A stretch of DNA of 10,792 bases from Roseovarius sp. (GCA_023260815.1 JALQUE010000306.1:1-10792); one strand, 5' to 3'. Shown: positions 1 through 6,703, numbered from the stretch's first letter. A program made the numbers and translations. Notes: generated by a model not told the origin, from the letters alone.

Positions 1-278
1 GGATCGGTCGGCACGGCCTGTTCCCAGACTTTCGTGGGCGGTTCCTGAAGCACGCTGATTGCCTCTTGCGGGAGGCCCATGACGGTGACGAGAGCTTCGG
101 CCTTGTCCTTGGGAAAGCCGTTCATGCCCATACAGGCGGAATGGGTCCAGACTGGGGACATGTCGATTTTCTCGGCGATCTGCTCCCATGTCAGGCCGGC
201 TTGTTTCTTGGCCGACAGGATCATCATGGTGATGTCTTCCTTGGTGAGCAAGGTCGGGACGACGTAGGTATCTTTCAT
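1..278 (-). CDS. cynS: Cyanate hydratase (cyanase), N-terminal part
   Basis: Cyanase converts cyanate plus bicarbonate to carbamate and CO2; carbamate then decays to ammonia and CO2. It acts in the cytoplasm as a decamer. The reading frame runs off the left edge, leaving about 92 N-terminal residues of a protein usually near 150. The visible part is the helical N-terminal domain: LTKEDITMMILSAKKQAGLT, then WEQIAEKI and SPVWT, a family hallmark, and ending PTKVWEQAVPTDP just before the catalytic domain. The catalytic Arg/Glu/Ser residues lie outside the window. The start is supported by AAGGAGG five bases upstream. It is the last visible gene of the transporter operon, 68 nt after the ATPase gene. 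That coupling matches the cynABDS arrangement known from cyanobacteria and points to cyanate as the transported substrate. Confidence 0.9.
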   Translation of the reverse strand, partial: MKDTYVVPTLLTKEDITMMILSAKKQAGLTWEQIAEKIDMSPVWTHSACMGMNGFPKDKAEALVTVMGLPQEAISVLQEPPTKVWEQAVPTD

Positions 279-307
279 GGTTTCCTCCTTTGAAGTCTTG
301 GTCCTGA

Positions 308-323
308 GCGGCGATGGCGCCGC
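308..323 (-). other. Short stem-loop in the ATPase-cynS gap
   Basis: GCGGCG and CGCCGC form a perfect 6-bp stem with a 4-base loop between the ATPase stop and the cynS ribosome binding site. No T-run follows on the minus strand, so it does not look like an intrinsic terminator. It could tune translation or stability of the cynS mRNA; that role is inference. Confidence 0.35.
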
Positions 324-338
324 ATGTGGGGTGTCACC

Positions 339-365
339 GCGCGCCGTCAGTGGTTGACGGCGCGC
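339..365 (-). other. Strong 11-bp stem-loop over the ATPase stop codon
   Basis: GCGCGCCGTCA (339-349) and TGACGGCGCGC (355-365) are a perfect 11-bp inverted repeat with a 5-base loop. The ATPase stop codon (347-349) lies inside the stem. Neither strand has a T-run after it, so a classical intrinsic terminator is unlikely. A stem of this strength between transporter genes and cynS is a plausible mRNA-stability or processing element, or a partial attenuator, that would set the transporter/cyanase ratio. The repeat is seen directly; the function is inferred. Confidence 0.5.
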
Positions 366-1255
366 AGCGGGGGCGTGTCGGGGTTATGCCCGGCGCTGTC
401 CTGTTGGGTGTGGTCGATCCGCACCGTTTCGGGGCGCAGATCGTCGGCGTCGGTCTGCTGACCCGCCAGTTCCTTGGACCGGTGCCCGAGAAACTGCACC
501 AGATGGTTGCGGATCGCGTAGTAGTTGGGATGCTCGACGATCTCGGTGCGTTTGCGGGGCCGGGGGATGGTGATCTCGACCGATTCCGCGACGCGGGCGT
601 AGGGACCGTTGGTCATCAGAAGGATGCGGTCAGCCAGAAGGATCGCTTCGTCGATATCGTGTGTGATCATGAACACGGTCTGTTCGGTCCCACTCCAGAT
701 TTTCAGAAGCTCTTCCTGAATGGTGCCCCGCGTCAGCGCATCGAGCGCGCCGAAGGGTTCATCCAACAACAACAGCTTGGGATGATTGGCAAAGGCGCGC
801 GCGATCGACACCCGCTGCCGCATACCGCCCGACAACTGGCTGGGCTTGCGGTTGACCACGTCGCCATCCAGACCGACCTTGGACAGAAAATCCCGGGCGT
901 GTGCCTCGACCTTGTCGCGGGACCAGTCGGGGTGGCGGGCCTTGATCCCGAAGGTCACGTTCTTGAGCGCCGAGAGCCACGGCAGGAGCGAGTAGTTCTG
1001 AAACACGACGCCCCGGTCCAGCGAAGGGCCGGACACTTCGAGACCGTCCATCTTGACCACGCCGGAGGTGGGTTCGGCCAGACCGGCGAGGATGTTCATG
1101 ATGGTGGATTTGCCACAGCCGGAATGACCCAGGATGCAGACGAATTCGCCCTTTTCGATCCCGAAGCTGGCGTTTTCGAACACCGTCATGGTGCCGCCCT
1201 TACCGTCGGGGTAGGTCTGTGTCAGGCGTTCGATGCTGAGAAATGGTTTCGACAT
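347..1255 (-). CDS. cynD: ABC transporter ATPase, nitrate/cyanate (NrtD/CynD) type
   Basis: This 302-aa cytoplasmic ATPase powers the binding-protein-dependent importer encoded just upstream. All ABC motifs are intact: Walker A GHSGCGKST (residues 43-51), Q-loop Q86 in VVFQNYSLLP, signature LSGGMRQR (141-148), Walker B LLLLDE (161-166), and switch histidine H199 in THDIDEA. After about residue 265 there is a polar tail that looks disordered. There is no fused binding domain as in NrtC, so it matches the short NrtD/CynD/SsuB form. The frame stays open far upstream into the permease gene, but the protein homology begins at MSKPFLSIERL. The chosen ATG has AAGGAG eight bases upstream, overlapping the permease stop codon, which indicates coupled translation. 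The substrate assignment rests on the neighbouring cynS; nitrate cannot be excluded from sequence alone. Confidence 0.9.
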   Translation of the reverse strand: MSKPFLSIERLTQTYPDGKGGTMTVFENASFGIEKGEFVCILGHSGCGKSTIMNILAGLAEPTSGVVKMDGLEVSGPSLDRGVVFQNYSLLPWLSALKNVTFGIKARHPDWSRDKVEAHARDFLSKVGLDGDVVNRKPSQLSGGMRQRVSIARAFANHPKLLLLDEPFGALDALTRGTIQEELLKIWSGTEQTVFMITHDIDEAILLADRILLMTNGPYARVAESVEITIPRPRKRTEIVEHPNYYAIRNHLVQFLGHRSKELAGQQTDADDLRPETVRIDHTQQDSAGHNPDTPPLRAVNH

Positions 1256-1266
1256 GGGTTGGCTCC

Positions 1267-2103
1267 TTACTCTGCGTAGGCGACGGCGCGCTGGAGGACA
1301 CTGAAGGCCGTGTCCAGCAACATGCCGACGACGCCGATCATGAGGATCGAGAAGATGACGGAGGTCAGGTCGAGGTTGTTCCACTCGTTCCAGACGTAGT
1401 AGCCGATCCCGGTACCGCCCACGAGCATCTCGGCGGCGATGATCACCAGCCACGCGATGCCGATGGAAATGCGCATCCCGGTGATGATGGTCGGCGCGGC
1501 GGCAGGCAGGATCACGGTGAAGGCGGTTCTGAAGCTGCCAAGCTCGTGGGTGCGGGCGACATTGACCCAGTCCTGCCGGACACCGGCGACACCGAAGGCG
1601 GTGTTGATGAGCATTGGCCAGATCGAGCAGATGAAGATCACGAAAATCGCGCTGGCTTCGGAATCCTGGATCACAAAAAGGGCAAGCGGCATCCAGGCAA
1701 GTGGCGAAATCGGGCGGAGAACCTGAATGAACGGGTTGAACGCCTTGTAGGCGATCTGACTCATCCCGATGAGGAACCCCAAGGGGATGGCGACCATCGC
1801 GGCGAGGATATAGCCCGACAGCACCCGGTAGATCGAATAGCCGATCTGGATTCCGATGCCCTTGTCGTTGGGACCGGCATCGTAGAACGGGTTGCTGAGT
1901 TCTTCCCACGCCTTGGCCAGAACATCCGACGGAGGCGGGACGCCTGCACGTTCCTGACCGAGACCCATGAGGATCTCGTATTCGGTCAGGTTTTCGGCGG
2001 TTTTCTGGGCGGGAATCGCGGCCTCCCAGATCAGGAGGCCGCCGATCAGCATGACCAGCGACAGGATCGCGGCACGCTGATTGATGGAGAGATTGTCAAG
2101 CAT
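1267..2103 (-). CDS. cynB: ABC transporter permease, nitrate/cyanate (NrtB/CynB) type
   Basis: Inner-membrane subunit of 278 aa of the cyanate (or nitrate) importer, belonging to the BPD-transport permease superfamily near NrtB, SsuC and TauC. A first membrane helix lies near residues 11-31. It is followed by a periplasmic stretch that is long for the family (about 32-88), then roughly five hydrophobic segments (about 92-113, 132-146, 150-170, 208-229, 247-268). The cytoplasmic EAA-like coupling loop ARTHELGSFRTAFTVILP (183-200) has the invariant Gly at 189 and should dock on the ATPase. It starts 3 bases after the stop of the binding-protein gene, with AAGGGG just upstream, and ends 11 bases before the ATPase start, so the three genes are tightly coupled. 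It probably forms a homodimer because no second permease gene is present. Confidence 0.9.
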   Translation of the reverse strand: MLDNLSINQRAAILSLVMLIGGLLIWEAAIPAQKTAENLTEYEILMGLGQERAGVPPPSDVLAKAWEELSNPFYDAGPNDKGIGIQIGYSIYRVLSGYILAAMVAIPLGFLIGMSQIAYKAFNPFIQVLRPISPLAWMPLALFVIQDSEASAIFVIFICSIWPMLINTAFGVAGVRQDWVNVARTHELGSFRTAFTVILPAAAPTIITGMRISIGIAWLVIIAAEMLVGGTGIGYYVWNEWNNLDLTSVIFSILMIGVVGMLLDTAFSVLQRAVAYAE

Positions 2104-2106
2104 GGG

Positions 2107-3495
2107 TCACCCCTTCCCGATCGGGAAGCTTTTGACATAGGCTTCGGGTTCGGCGGGATCGAATGTCTTGCCCATGATCGTGTGGGATTTGTAGGTGACG
2201 TCGGGCGCGTCATAGCCAAGCTGCTCCATGATCTTCTTGCAGTCGCCTGCAAGATAGACCTGCTCGGCCACGGCCCTGTAATCCACATCGCCTTCGATAT
2301 AGCCCCACCGTTTCATCTGGGTCAGGATCCAGACGCCCATCGAGTGCCAGGGGAACGGATCGAAATCGATCCGGTCGGGCACGTTCTGCACCGCGCCCAA
2401 GCCATCGGCGTAGGTGCCGGTAAGCACCTGTTCGATCACCGGAACCGGCTGGTTGAGATAGTTTGTCGGAGCGATGGCCGCCGAGATTTCCTTGCGGTTC
2501 TCGGGGTTCGAGGCGTATTGCGTCGCGTCGATGATCGCCTTGAGAAGTGCGCCATAGGTGTTGGGCAGCTCTTCGGCGAAGGACCGGGGTGCCGCGAAGG
2601 CACAGCAGGGGTGCCCCTCCCAGATGTCCTTGGTGAGCATGTGGATGAAGCCGATGCCTTCCCAGACGGCGCGCTGGTTGAACGGGTCGGGCGACAGATA
2701 GCCATCGAGGTTCCCGGCGCGCAGGTTGGCGACCATCTCGGGCGGGGGGACGACGCGAATCTGGATATCGACATCCGGGTCGAGCCCGAATTCGGCCACG
2801 TAATAGCGCAGCAGGAAATTGTGCATCGAATATTCAAAGGGCACGCCGAAGGTGAAGCCCTTCCACTGGGCCGGGTCGCGCTTGTCGAGATGTTCGTTGG
2901 ACAGCACGATCGCCTGACCGTTGATGTTTTCGACCGCCGGCATGATGTAGGGTTCGGCAACGGACCCGGCCCCGAGGGTCATCGCCAAGGGCATCGGGGT
3001 CAGCATGTGGCTGGCGTCATATTCACCCGACAGAGACTTGTCGCGGGCCACGGCCCAACCCGCGGTCTTGATGACCTGAGCGTTCAGGCCGTAGCGTTCG
3101 TAAAAGCCCATCGGCTGCGCCATGATGATCGGTGTGGCGCAGGTGATCGGCACGAAGCCGATGTTGAGATCGGTCTTTTCCGGCGCCCCGAGGTCATCCA
3201 GCAAAGCGGCCTTGGCCTTGTCCATCGGGAACACCGACGCCAGAGCCGCGGCAAACGCGCCGCCGCCCATCATCGCCATGAAGGAGCGCCGGTTGAGATC
3301 GTTCTGCCCGAAGACAGAACGGACGACAGCGCTTTCGATGGCGCGTTCGAGCATCTGTTCGGAGGACATGGAGGTGGCTTCGACATGGTCCTTGTCGTGA
3401 CCGTGGCCCGACAGACAGCCCTTGCAATCGCAGTCGGCCCCGTGGCGCAGATCGGTCTTTTCGGAAAACGGGTTTCCAAGGCTTTTGATCGTCAT
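2107..3495 (-). CDS. cynA: Tat-exported NrtA/CynA/CmpA-family substrate-binding protein
   Basis: Binding protein of 462 aa for the importer. The mature domain begins near residue 108 (LNIGFVPITCATPIIMAQP), and the KTAGWAVARDKSL and YDASHML blocks are typical of the NrtA/CmpA/CynA family. The export signal is a twin-arginine motif, RRSFMA (69-74), followed by a Gly/Ala-rich hydrophobic stretch (75-90). It therefore appears to be secreted folded, and no lipobox is visible. About 68 residues precede the Tat motif and carry HGADCDCKGC, a CxCxxC cluster (C22, C24, C27) next to His-rich sequence. I chose the ATG at 3495 because AAAGGA lies just upstream and homology-like sequence starts there. An in-frame ATG at 3600 lies in AT-rich intergenic DNA, upstream of the sigma-54-like element. 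It is the first gene of the operon. Cyanate is inferred as ligand from cynS; nitrate or nitrite are alternatives. Confidence 0.92.
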   Translation of the reverse strand: MTIKSLGNPFSEKTDLRHGADCDCKGCLSGHGHDKDHVEATSMSSEQMLERAIESAVVRSVFGQNDLNRRSFMAMMGGGAFAAALASVFPMDKAKAALLDDLGAPEKTDLNIGFVPITCATPIIMAQPMGFYERYGLNAQVIKTAGWAVARDKSLSGEYDASHMLTPMPLAMTLGAGSVAEPYIMPAVENINGQAIVLSNEHLDKRDPAQWKGFTFGVPFEYSMHNFLLRYYVAEFGLDPDVDIQIRVVPPPEMVANLRAGNLDGYLSPDPFNQRAVWEGIGFIHMLTKDIWEGHPCCAFAAPRSFAEELPNTYGALLKAIIDATQYASNPENRKEISAAIAPTNYLNQPVPVIEQVLTGTYADGLGAVQNVPDRIDFDPFPWHSMGVWILTQMKRWGYIEGDVDYRAVAEQVYLAGDCKKIMEQLGYDAPDVTYKSHTIMGKTFDPAEPEAYVKSFPIGKG

Positions 3496-3517
3496 CGGAT
3501 TTCCTTTCAGACTGAGT

Positions 3518-3533
3518 TGCCTGTATCGTTCCA
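3518..3533 (-). promoter_or_regulatory. Candidate sigma-54 (-24/-12) promoter of the cyn operon
   Basis: On the minus strand the element reads TGGAACGATACAGGCA, against the consensus TGGCACGNNNNTTGCA. The GG and GC dinucleotides are exactly 10 bases apart as required; C>A in the -24 box and TT>AG before GC are mismatches. The predicted transcript start is near 3507, giving a 12-base leader that opens with AAAGGA and runs straight into the ATG at 3495. A sigma-54-family regulator is encoded divergently, which fits. A chance match is possible with this many mismatches. Confidence 0.45.
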
Positions 3534-3641
3534 AGGAAAGCGGTGACGTGGAAGGCTGCGCCCAAAATTTGTGCAGTTGCAAAAGGTTAATATTTATCAA
3601 GACTTTAATATGTATGTGACCTGCTTCAAAAATATGAAAAA

Positions 3642-3664
3642 TCGTAATTCACGAAATATCGTGA
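3642..3664. promoter_or_regulatory. Palindromic operator / upstream activating site
   Basis: TCACGAAATATCGTGA (3649-3664) is a perfect 6-bp inverted repeat with a 4-base spacer. An overlapping palindrome, TCGTAATTCACGA (3642-3654), shares its left half, so three TCGT/ACGA half-sites alternate at 8-9 base spacing. The site sits 22 bases before the regulator start, suitable for autoregulation. It is about 150 bp upstream of the predicted cyn transcript start, a usual distance for an enhancer-binding protein. The likely binder is the adjacent Fis-HTH regulator; this is inference from position. Confidence 0.45.
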
Positions 3665-3686
3665 TGCTGGCATTTCAAATCCCGCT

Positions 3687-5582
3687 ATGCTGATCGGCAT
3701 GAGCATGGCGCGGACGATGATTGATTCCCTTGTGACGGCCCTGCCGCAGGCCGCGGTGGTGGTGGACACGGCATCCGATACCGTCGCAAGCTGGAACGGT
3801 GCGGCGGCGAAACTGCTGACGGGCAAGGCCCGCGCGCCGGACGGTCTGCGCTTTTCGGCGGTGCTTGGGGCGTCGCTGCCGCGCTTTGTGGTCTTTCTGG
3901 AAGAGGTGGATCATCGCGGCGAAAGCTGGACCCGCGATGTCGGGCTGACGTCGCTGGACGGGCGGCATGTACGCTGCGAGATCCGGGCGCGGCCCCTGCC
4001 GGATCATCCGGGGCTGATGCTGCTGGCGCTGACCGACCTGACCGCGTTCGAGCGTCGGACCGCGATGGTCGAGACCGCCAAGATGCACCGCGCGGGCCTG
4101 ACCGAATGGAAGCGCGCCGAACGGTTCTTTGCCGAGTTGGAGCGCGAAAACCAGTTGATCCTGAACGCCGCGGGCGAAGGGATTTACGGCGTCAACGCCG
4201 AGGGCAAGACCACTTTCGTCAACCGCGCCGCGCGCGAGATGCTGGGCTGGACCGGCGAGGATCTGCTGGGCCGCAATATCCATGCGATCATCCACCATCA
4301 TCACCTGAACGGCGATGTGCATCCCGCCCATGAATGCAAGATCTACCAGTCGTTCCGCTTCGAGAAGATCAACCGCGTGGACGATGAGGTGTTCTGGCGC
4401 AAGGATGGTAAGCCGATCCGTGTGGAGTATGTCTCGACCCCGATCTACGACCAGCAGGTTCTGGTGGGCGCGGTGGTGATTTTCCGGGACATCACCGAAC
4501 GCAAGGAAAACGAACGCAAGCTGCAGGACGCCTTGCAGGAGGTGGCCTTGCTGCGTGACCAGCTGGAGCAGGAGAACGCCTATCTTCAGGAGGCCATCAC
4601 ATCAGAGCGGGCGCATCACGACATTGTCGGATCATCCCCGGCGATCAAGCAGATCCGCGCCCGGATCGATCTGGTCGCACCCACCGATGCCACGGTTCTG
4701 ATCACCGGAGAGACCGGCACCGGCAAGGCGCTGGTGGCCAACGCCATTCACAAGGCAAGCGTGCGGTCGCGGCGGACAATGATCACGTTCAAATGCGGGG
4801 CAGTGTCGCCCGATGATATCGAGGCCGAACTGTTCGGGCAGGTGCGCGGCGCGTTTCCCGGCTCGACGCGCGACAAGCCCGGCAAGCTGGAACTGGCGCA
4901 TGGCGGGACGCTGTTTCTGGACGATATCTCGGAACTGCCGCTGGAGACGCAGGGCAGGCTGTTGCAGACATTGCAGACAGGGACCGTCACACGGTTGGGG
5001 GATACACGGGCCAAGGCCCTTGACCTGCATGTGATCGCAGCGATGAACGACACGCCGGACCGCGCGGTGAAATCCGGCAAGCTGCGCGAAGATCTGTTGT
5101 TCTTCCTGAATGTCTTTCCGATCAGTTGCGCCCCCCTGCGCGAGCGGCTTGAGGATATCCCGGTGCTGGCCTCGCATCTTCTGGGCATCACCTGTCGGCG
5201 GCTGAACCTGGCGGAGCCGACCATCACCGAGCGCGCGGTCCAACAGATGATGGACTACCCCTGGCCCGGCAATGTGCGCGAATTGCGCAACGTGCTGGAG
5301 CGGGCGGCGATCGTGTCGGGCGGGGGCAAGATCATCCTGGAACTGGGGCTGACGCAGTCAGGCACCCGCAGCGACGGCGCGCCGATCCGTACCGAGGCCG
5401 AGATGGACCGCATGATCCGGGACAACCTGATTGCCTGCCTGCGCGAAACGGCAGGCAAGGTATCCGGACCGGGGGGTGCGGCGGAGCTGTTGGGGATCAG
5501 GCCGACGACACTCTATTCCCGGATCAACCGCTTCGGCATCACCGAGGATGACTGGGCAGCAGACGCGGTGAGCGCGGCCTGA
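3687..5582 (+). CDS. PAS-AAA+-Fis transcriptional regulator, sigma-54 activator family, with altered motifs
   Basis: A 631-aa cytoplasmic regulator, divergent from the cyn operon and its probable regulator. Layout: a PAS-like N-terminal domain (about 10-125); a second PAS (about 150-272) ending in FRDITERKE, with a His/Cys-rich loop IHHHHLNGDVHPAHEC (202-217); a coiled-coil linker (about 272-305); an AAA+ domain (about 312-545); and a C-terminal Fis-type HTH with AAELLGIRPTTLYSRINRFG (598-617). Several AAA+ motifs differ from the canonical activator: GAFTGA is GAFPGS (388-393), Walker A ends GTGKA (341-348), Walker B is FLDDI (410-414) with Asp for Glu, and REDLLFFLN (467-475) keeps the first Arg but has Phe where PspF R168 lies. 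WPGNVREL is intact. It may work without sigma-54 contact. The start is uncertain: ATGs at 3687, 3699 and 3705 are in frame and none has a good ribosome site. Confidence 0.88.
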   Translation: MLIGMSMARTMIDSLVTALPQAAVVVDTASDTVASWNGAAAKLLTGKARAPDGLRFSAVLGASLPRFVVFLEEVDHRGESWTRDVGLTSLDGRHVRCEIRARPLPDHPGLMLLALTDLTAFERRTAMVETAKMHRAGLTEWKRAERFFAELERENQLILNAAGEGIYGVNAEGKTTFVNRAAREMLGWTGEDLLGRNIHAIIHHHHLNGDVHPAHECKIYQSFRFEKINRVDDEVFWRKDGKPIRVEYVSTPIYDQQVLVGAVVIFRDITERKENERKLQDALQEVALLRDQLEQENAYLQEAITSERAHHDIVGSSPAIKQIRARIDLVAPTDATVLITGETGTGKALVANAIHKASVRSRRTMITFKCGAVSPDDIEAELFGQVRGAFPGSTRDKPGKLELAHGGTLFLDDISELPLETQGRLLQTLQTGTVTRLGDTRAKALDLHVIAAMNDTPDRAVKSGKLREDLLFFLNVFPISCAPLRERLEDIPVLASHLLGITCRRLNLAEPTITERAVQQMMDYPWPGNVRELRNVLERAAIVSGGGKIILELGLTQSGTRSDGAPIRTEAEMDRMIRDNLIACLRETAGKVSGPGGAAELLGIRPTTLYSRINRFGITEDDWAADAVSAA

Positions 5583-5585
5583 ACG

Positions 5586-5612
5586 GGGCATCGGGTTTTT
5601 CGCCCGAGGCCC
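5586..5612. terminator. Stem-loop between convergent regulator and pilin genes
   Basis: GGGC-A-TCGGG and CCCGA-G-GCCC pair as a 9-bp stem interrupted by one mismatch, with a 7-base loop containing TTTTT. It begins 4 bases after the regulator stop codon. No T-run follows on either strand, so it is at best a weak or Rho-assisted terminator between two convergent genes. Confidence 0.35.
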
Positions 5613-5691
5613 GAGAAGGAGGGTGGAAGATGCGGGCAGCAGGCCGGGCCATGATCCGTCCAGCCTGCCGCCATCGCATTACCGGGCAGAC

Positions 5692-5913
5692 TTATTCCGT
5701 TGCCGTTTCAGACGTTTGTCCAAGCTCGCCCAGACCCACGACGGTGGCCGAGCTCAGTTCGGTTCCGATGTTGCCGGCCAAGCCATCCACACCGTCCTTG
5801 ATCACCATGACACCCCCCACGGCAAGGCCCACGACAGAGGCGGTCAACACCACCCAGTCCACCGTGACTGCGCCATCTTCTTGGGTGCGGAACTTTTTGA
5901 AAAACTTGATCAT
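5692..5913 (-). CDS. Flp/Fap-type (type IVb) pilin
   Basis: A 73-aa prepilin of the tight-adherence (Tad) pilus. A short basic leader, MIKFFKKFRTQEDG, precedes the probable prepilin-peptidase cut G|AVTVDWVVLTASVVGL (after residue 14). The hydrophobic helix that follows forms the pilus core. The mature protein would be about 59 aa, the usual Flp size. The common Glu-Tyr pair at positions 5-6 of mature Flp is Asp-Trp here. The tail is Thr/Ser/Glu-rich. AGGAGA six bases before the ATG supports the start. No tad/cpa assembly genes lie in the window, so this looks like a stand-alone pilin copy using machinery encoded elsewhere. It is convergent with the regulator gene and functionally unrelated to cyanate use as far as can be seen. 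Confidence 0.88.
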   Translation of the reverse strand: MIKFFKKFRTQEDGAVTVDWVVLTASVVGLAVGGVMVIKDGVDGLAGNIGTELSSATVVGLGELGQTSETATE

Positions 5914-6195
5914 TTCTTTCTCCTGGATTTGAATTTCGGTCTTGATCCTTGTGGCACCTGACCCCGGCTCGGGGCACTTTTTCCAACACCGGGCGGTTCA
6001 GGTCTGGGGTTAGAAAGCCCAAAGACATGGGAAAAACTTTGGCCCAATTGAAATTTCCGAGTCCCGGATTTCGCCATTTATCCTCCGATAGCCACGTCCC
6101 GAAATGACATGGACCATCGTCTGATCCTCAAGGCCGGAGAGGGCGCTAAAGCTGATCGCAGGACGTAAGCTTTGACGCTATGGAAGGACGGGCGG
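5914..6195. other. Divergent intergenic region upstream of the pilin
   Basis: This 282-base stretch must hold the pilin promoter on the minus strand and possibly that of the small membrane ORF on the plus strand. I see no convincing sigma-70 or sigma-54 boxes. A small hairpin with stem CCCCG/CGGGG (about 5962-5974) lies in the pilin leader. On the minus strand an open frame without a start (6177 down to 6013) contains VHVISGRGYRR, which resembles the end of an OmpR-type winged helix; this is weak and discussed as a finding. Confidence 0.4.
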
Positions 6196-6339
6196 ATGCG
6201 GTTGCTGCAAGATTACATGATGGTGATGGTCATGGTGATCGTGATCACGATCTGCTTTGCCGGGTTGTCGGCACTGGGTCTCGATATCCTGAAAAAGGAA
6301 TTCTCGGAGGCCGTTTCAACACTATCGAAAGAGCAATGA
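6196..6339 (+). CDS. Predicted 47-aa single-pass membrane microprotein
   Basis: I do not recognise a family. The frame encodes a 47-aa peptide starting MRLLQDYMMVMVMVIVITIC. One strongly hydrophobic helix spans about residues 8-28, and the C-terminus is charged (KKEFSEAVSTLSKEQ). AAGGA seven bases before the ATG is a good ribosome site, and codon third positions are largely G or C as in neighbouring genes. It is divergent from the Flp pilin gene. Its size and layout (short N-terminus, long helix, charged tail) could suit a minor pilin-like or membrane-regulatory peptide, but there is no prepilin cleavage motif. An overlapping longer frame (6180-6701) has poor codon character over this part, so I prefer this reading. 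Confidence 0.5.
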   Translation: MRLLQDYMMVMVMVIVITICFAGLSALGLDILKKEFSEAVSTLSKEQ

Positions 6340-6703
6340 CGCACCACCCGGCAGAGGCCGCGTATCGATGTCAGGATAATGGCAGCAATACGCCGGAGGC
6401 TGCGGAATTTTTTGAGAGGCCGGACCGGTGGAAAGCTGGACCTGCGGTAGGTTTCAGCGAAATATCAGGGGGTCAGGGCGTAACTGAGTCGGCGGATCGA
6501 GGTGCCGGAACGCCCGGGCCTTGTGTTTGGGGGCTGAATACGCCAACCATTTTCAAGGTGCCGCCATGCAGGACTTGGACAGTGAACGACTTTGACAAGA
6601 CTTGCGCGATGATCCCTGACATCCCGACGACAGGCGACATCATCGCCGGTATCCCCAGCCCCAGCGGCGCCATGCCCTGTCACCGACACGAGCAGGCGTG
6701 ACC
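6340..6703. other. 364-base stretch without a confident gene
   Basis: Two opposed open frames exist: a plus frame ending at 6701 that overlaps the next gene start, and a minus frame 6673-6473 (66 aa, starting MAPLGLGIPAMMSPVVGMSG). Their third codon positions coincide, so GC3 bias cannot separate them. Neither has a clear ribosome site or a recognisable domain. A TTGACA hexamer at 6592-6597 could be the -35 box for the downstream gene, but no good -10 follows at 16-18 bases. I see no repeats or RNA gene here. Confidence 0.4.

Noticed and set aside
314..1279. A 321-codon plus-strand open frame
   Set aside because: It is antisense to the ABC ATPase gene, which has every expected motif.
1256..1909. 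Upstream extension of the ATPase reading frame into the permease gene
   Set aside because: The extension is Arg/Pro/His-rich, overlaps a well-supported gene, and the ATG at 1255 has a strong ribosome site.
1243..3546. A 767-codon open frame on the plus strand
   Set aside because: It lies antisense to the binding-protein and permease genes, whose homology is clear. Its Asp/Gly/His/Arg-rich composition is the usual product of GC3-biased antisense reading.
3661..3690. TGGC...GC sequence on the plus strand as a sigma-54 promoter of the regulator
   Set aside because: The spacing between GG and GC is 13 bases instead of the required 10.
5630..5932. A 100-codon plus-strand frame with a strong AAGGAGG site upstream
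   Set aside because: It is antisense to the Flp pilin, which has clear family features. The translation is Ser/Pro/Thr-rich without a recognisable domain. The ribosome-like sequence may be chance.
6180..6701. A 173-codon plus frame reaching the fusion gene start
   Set aside because: Its first third overlaps the better-supported small membrane ORF and has poor codon character. No domain is visible. The latter part cannot be separated from the opposing frame by GC3, so it stays undecided rather than annotated.
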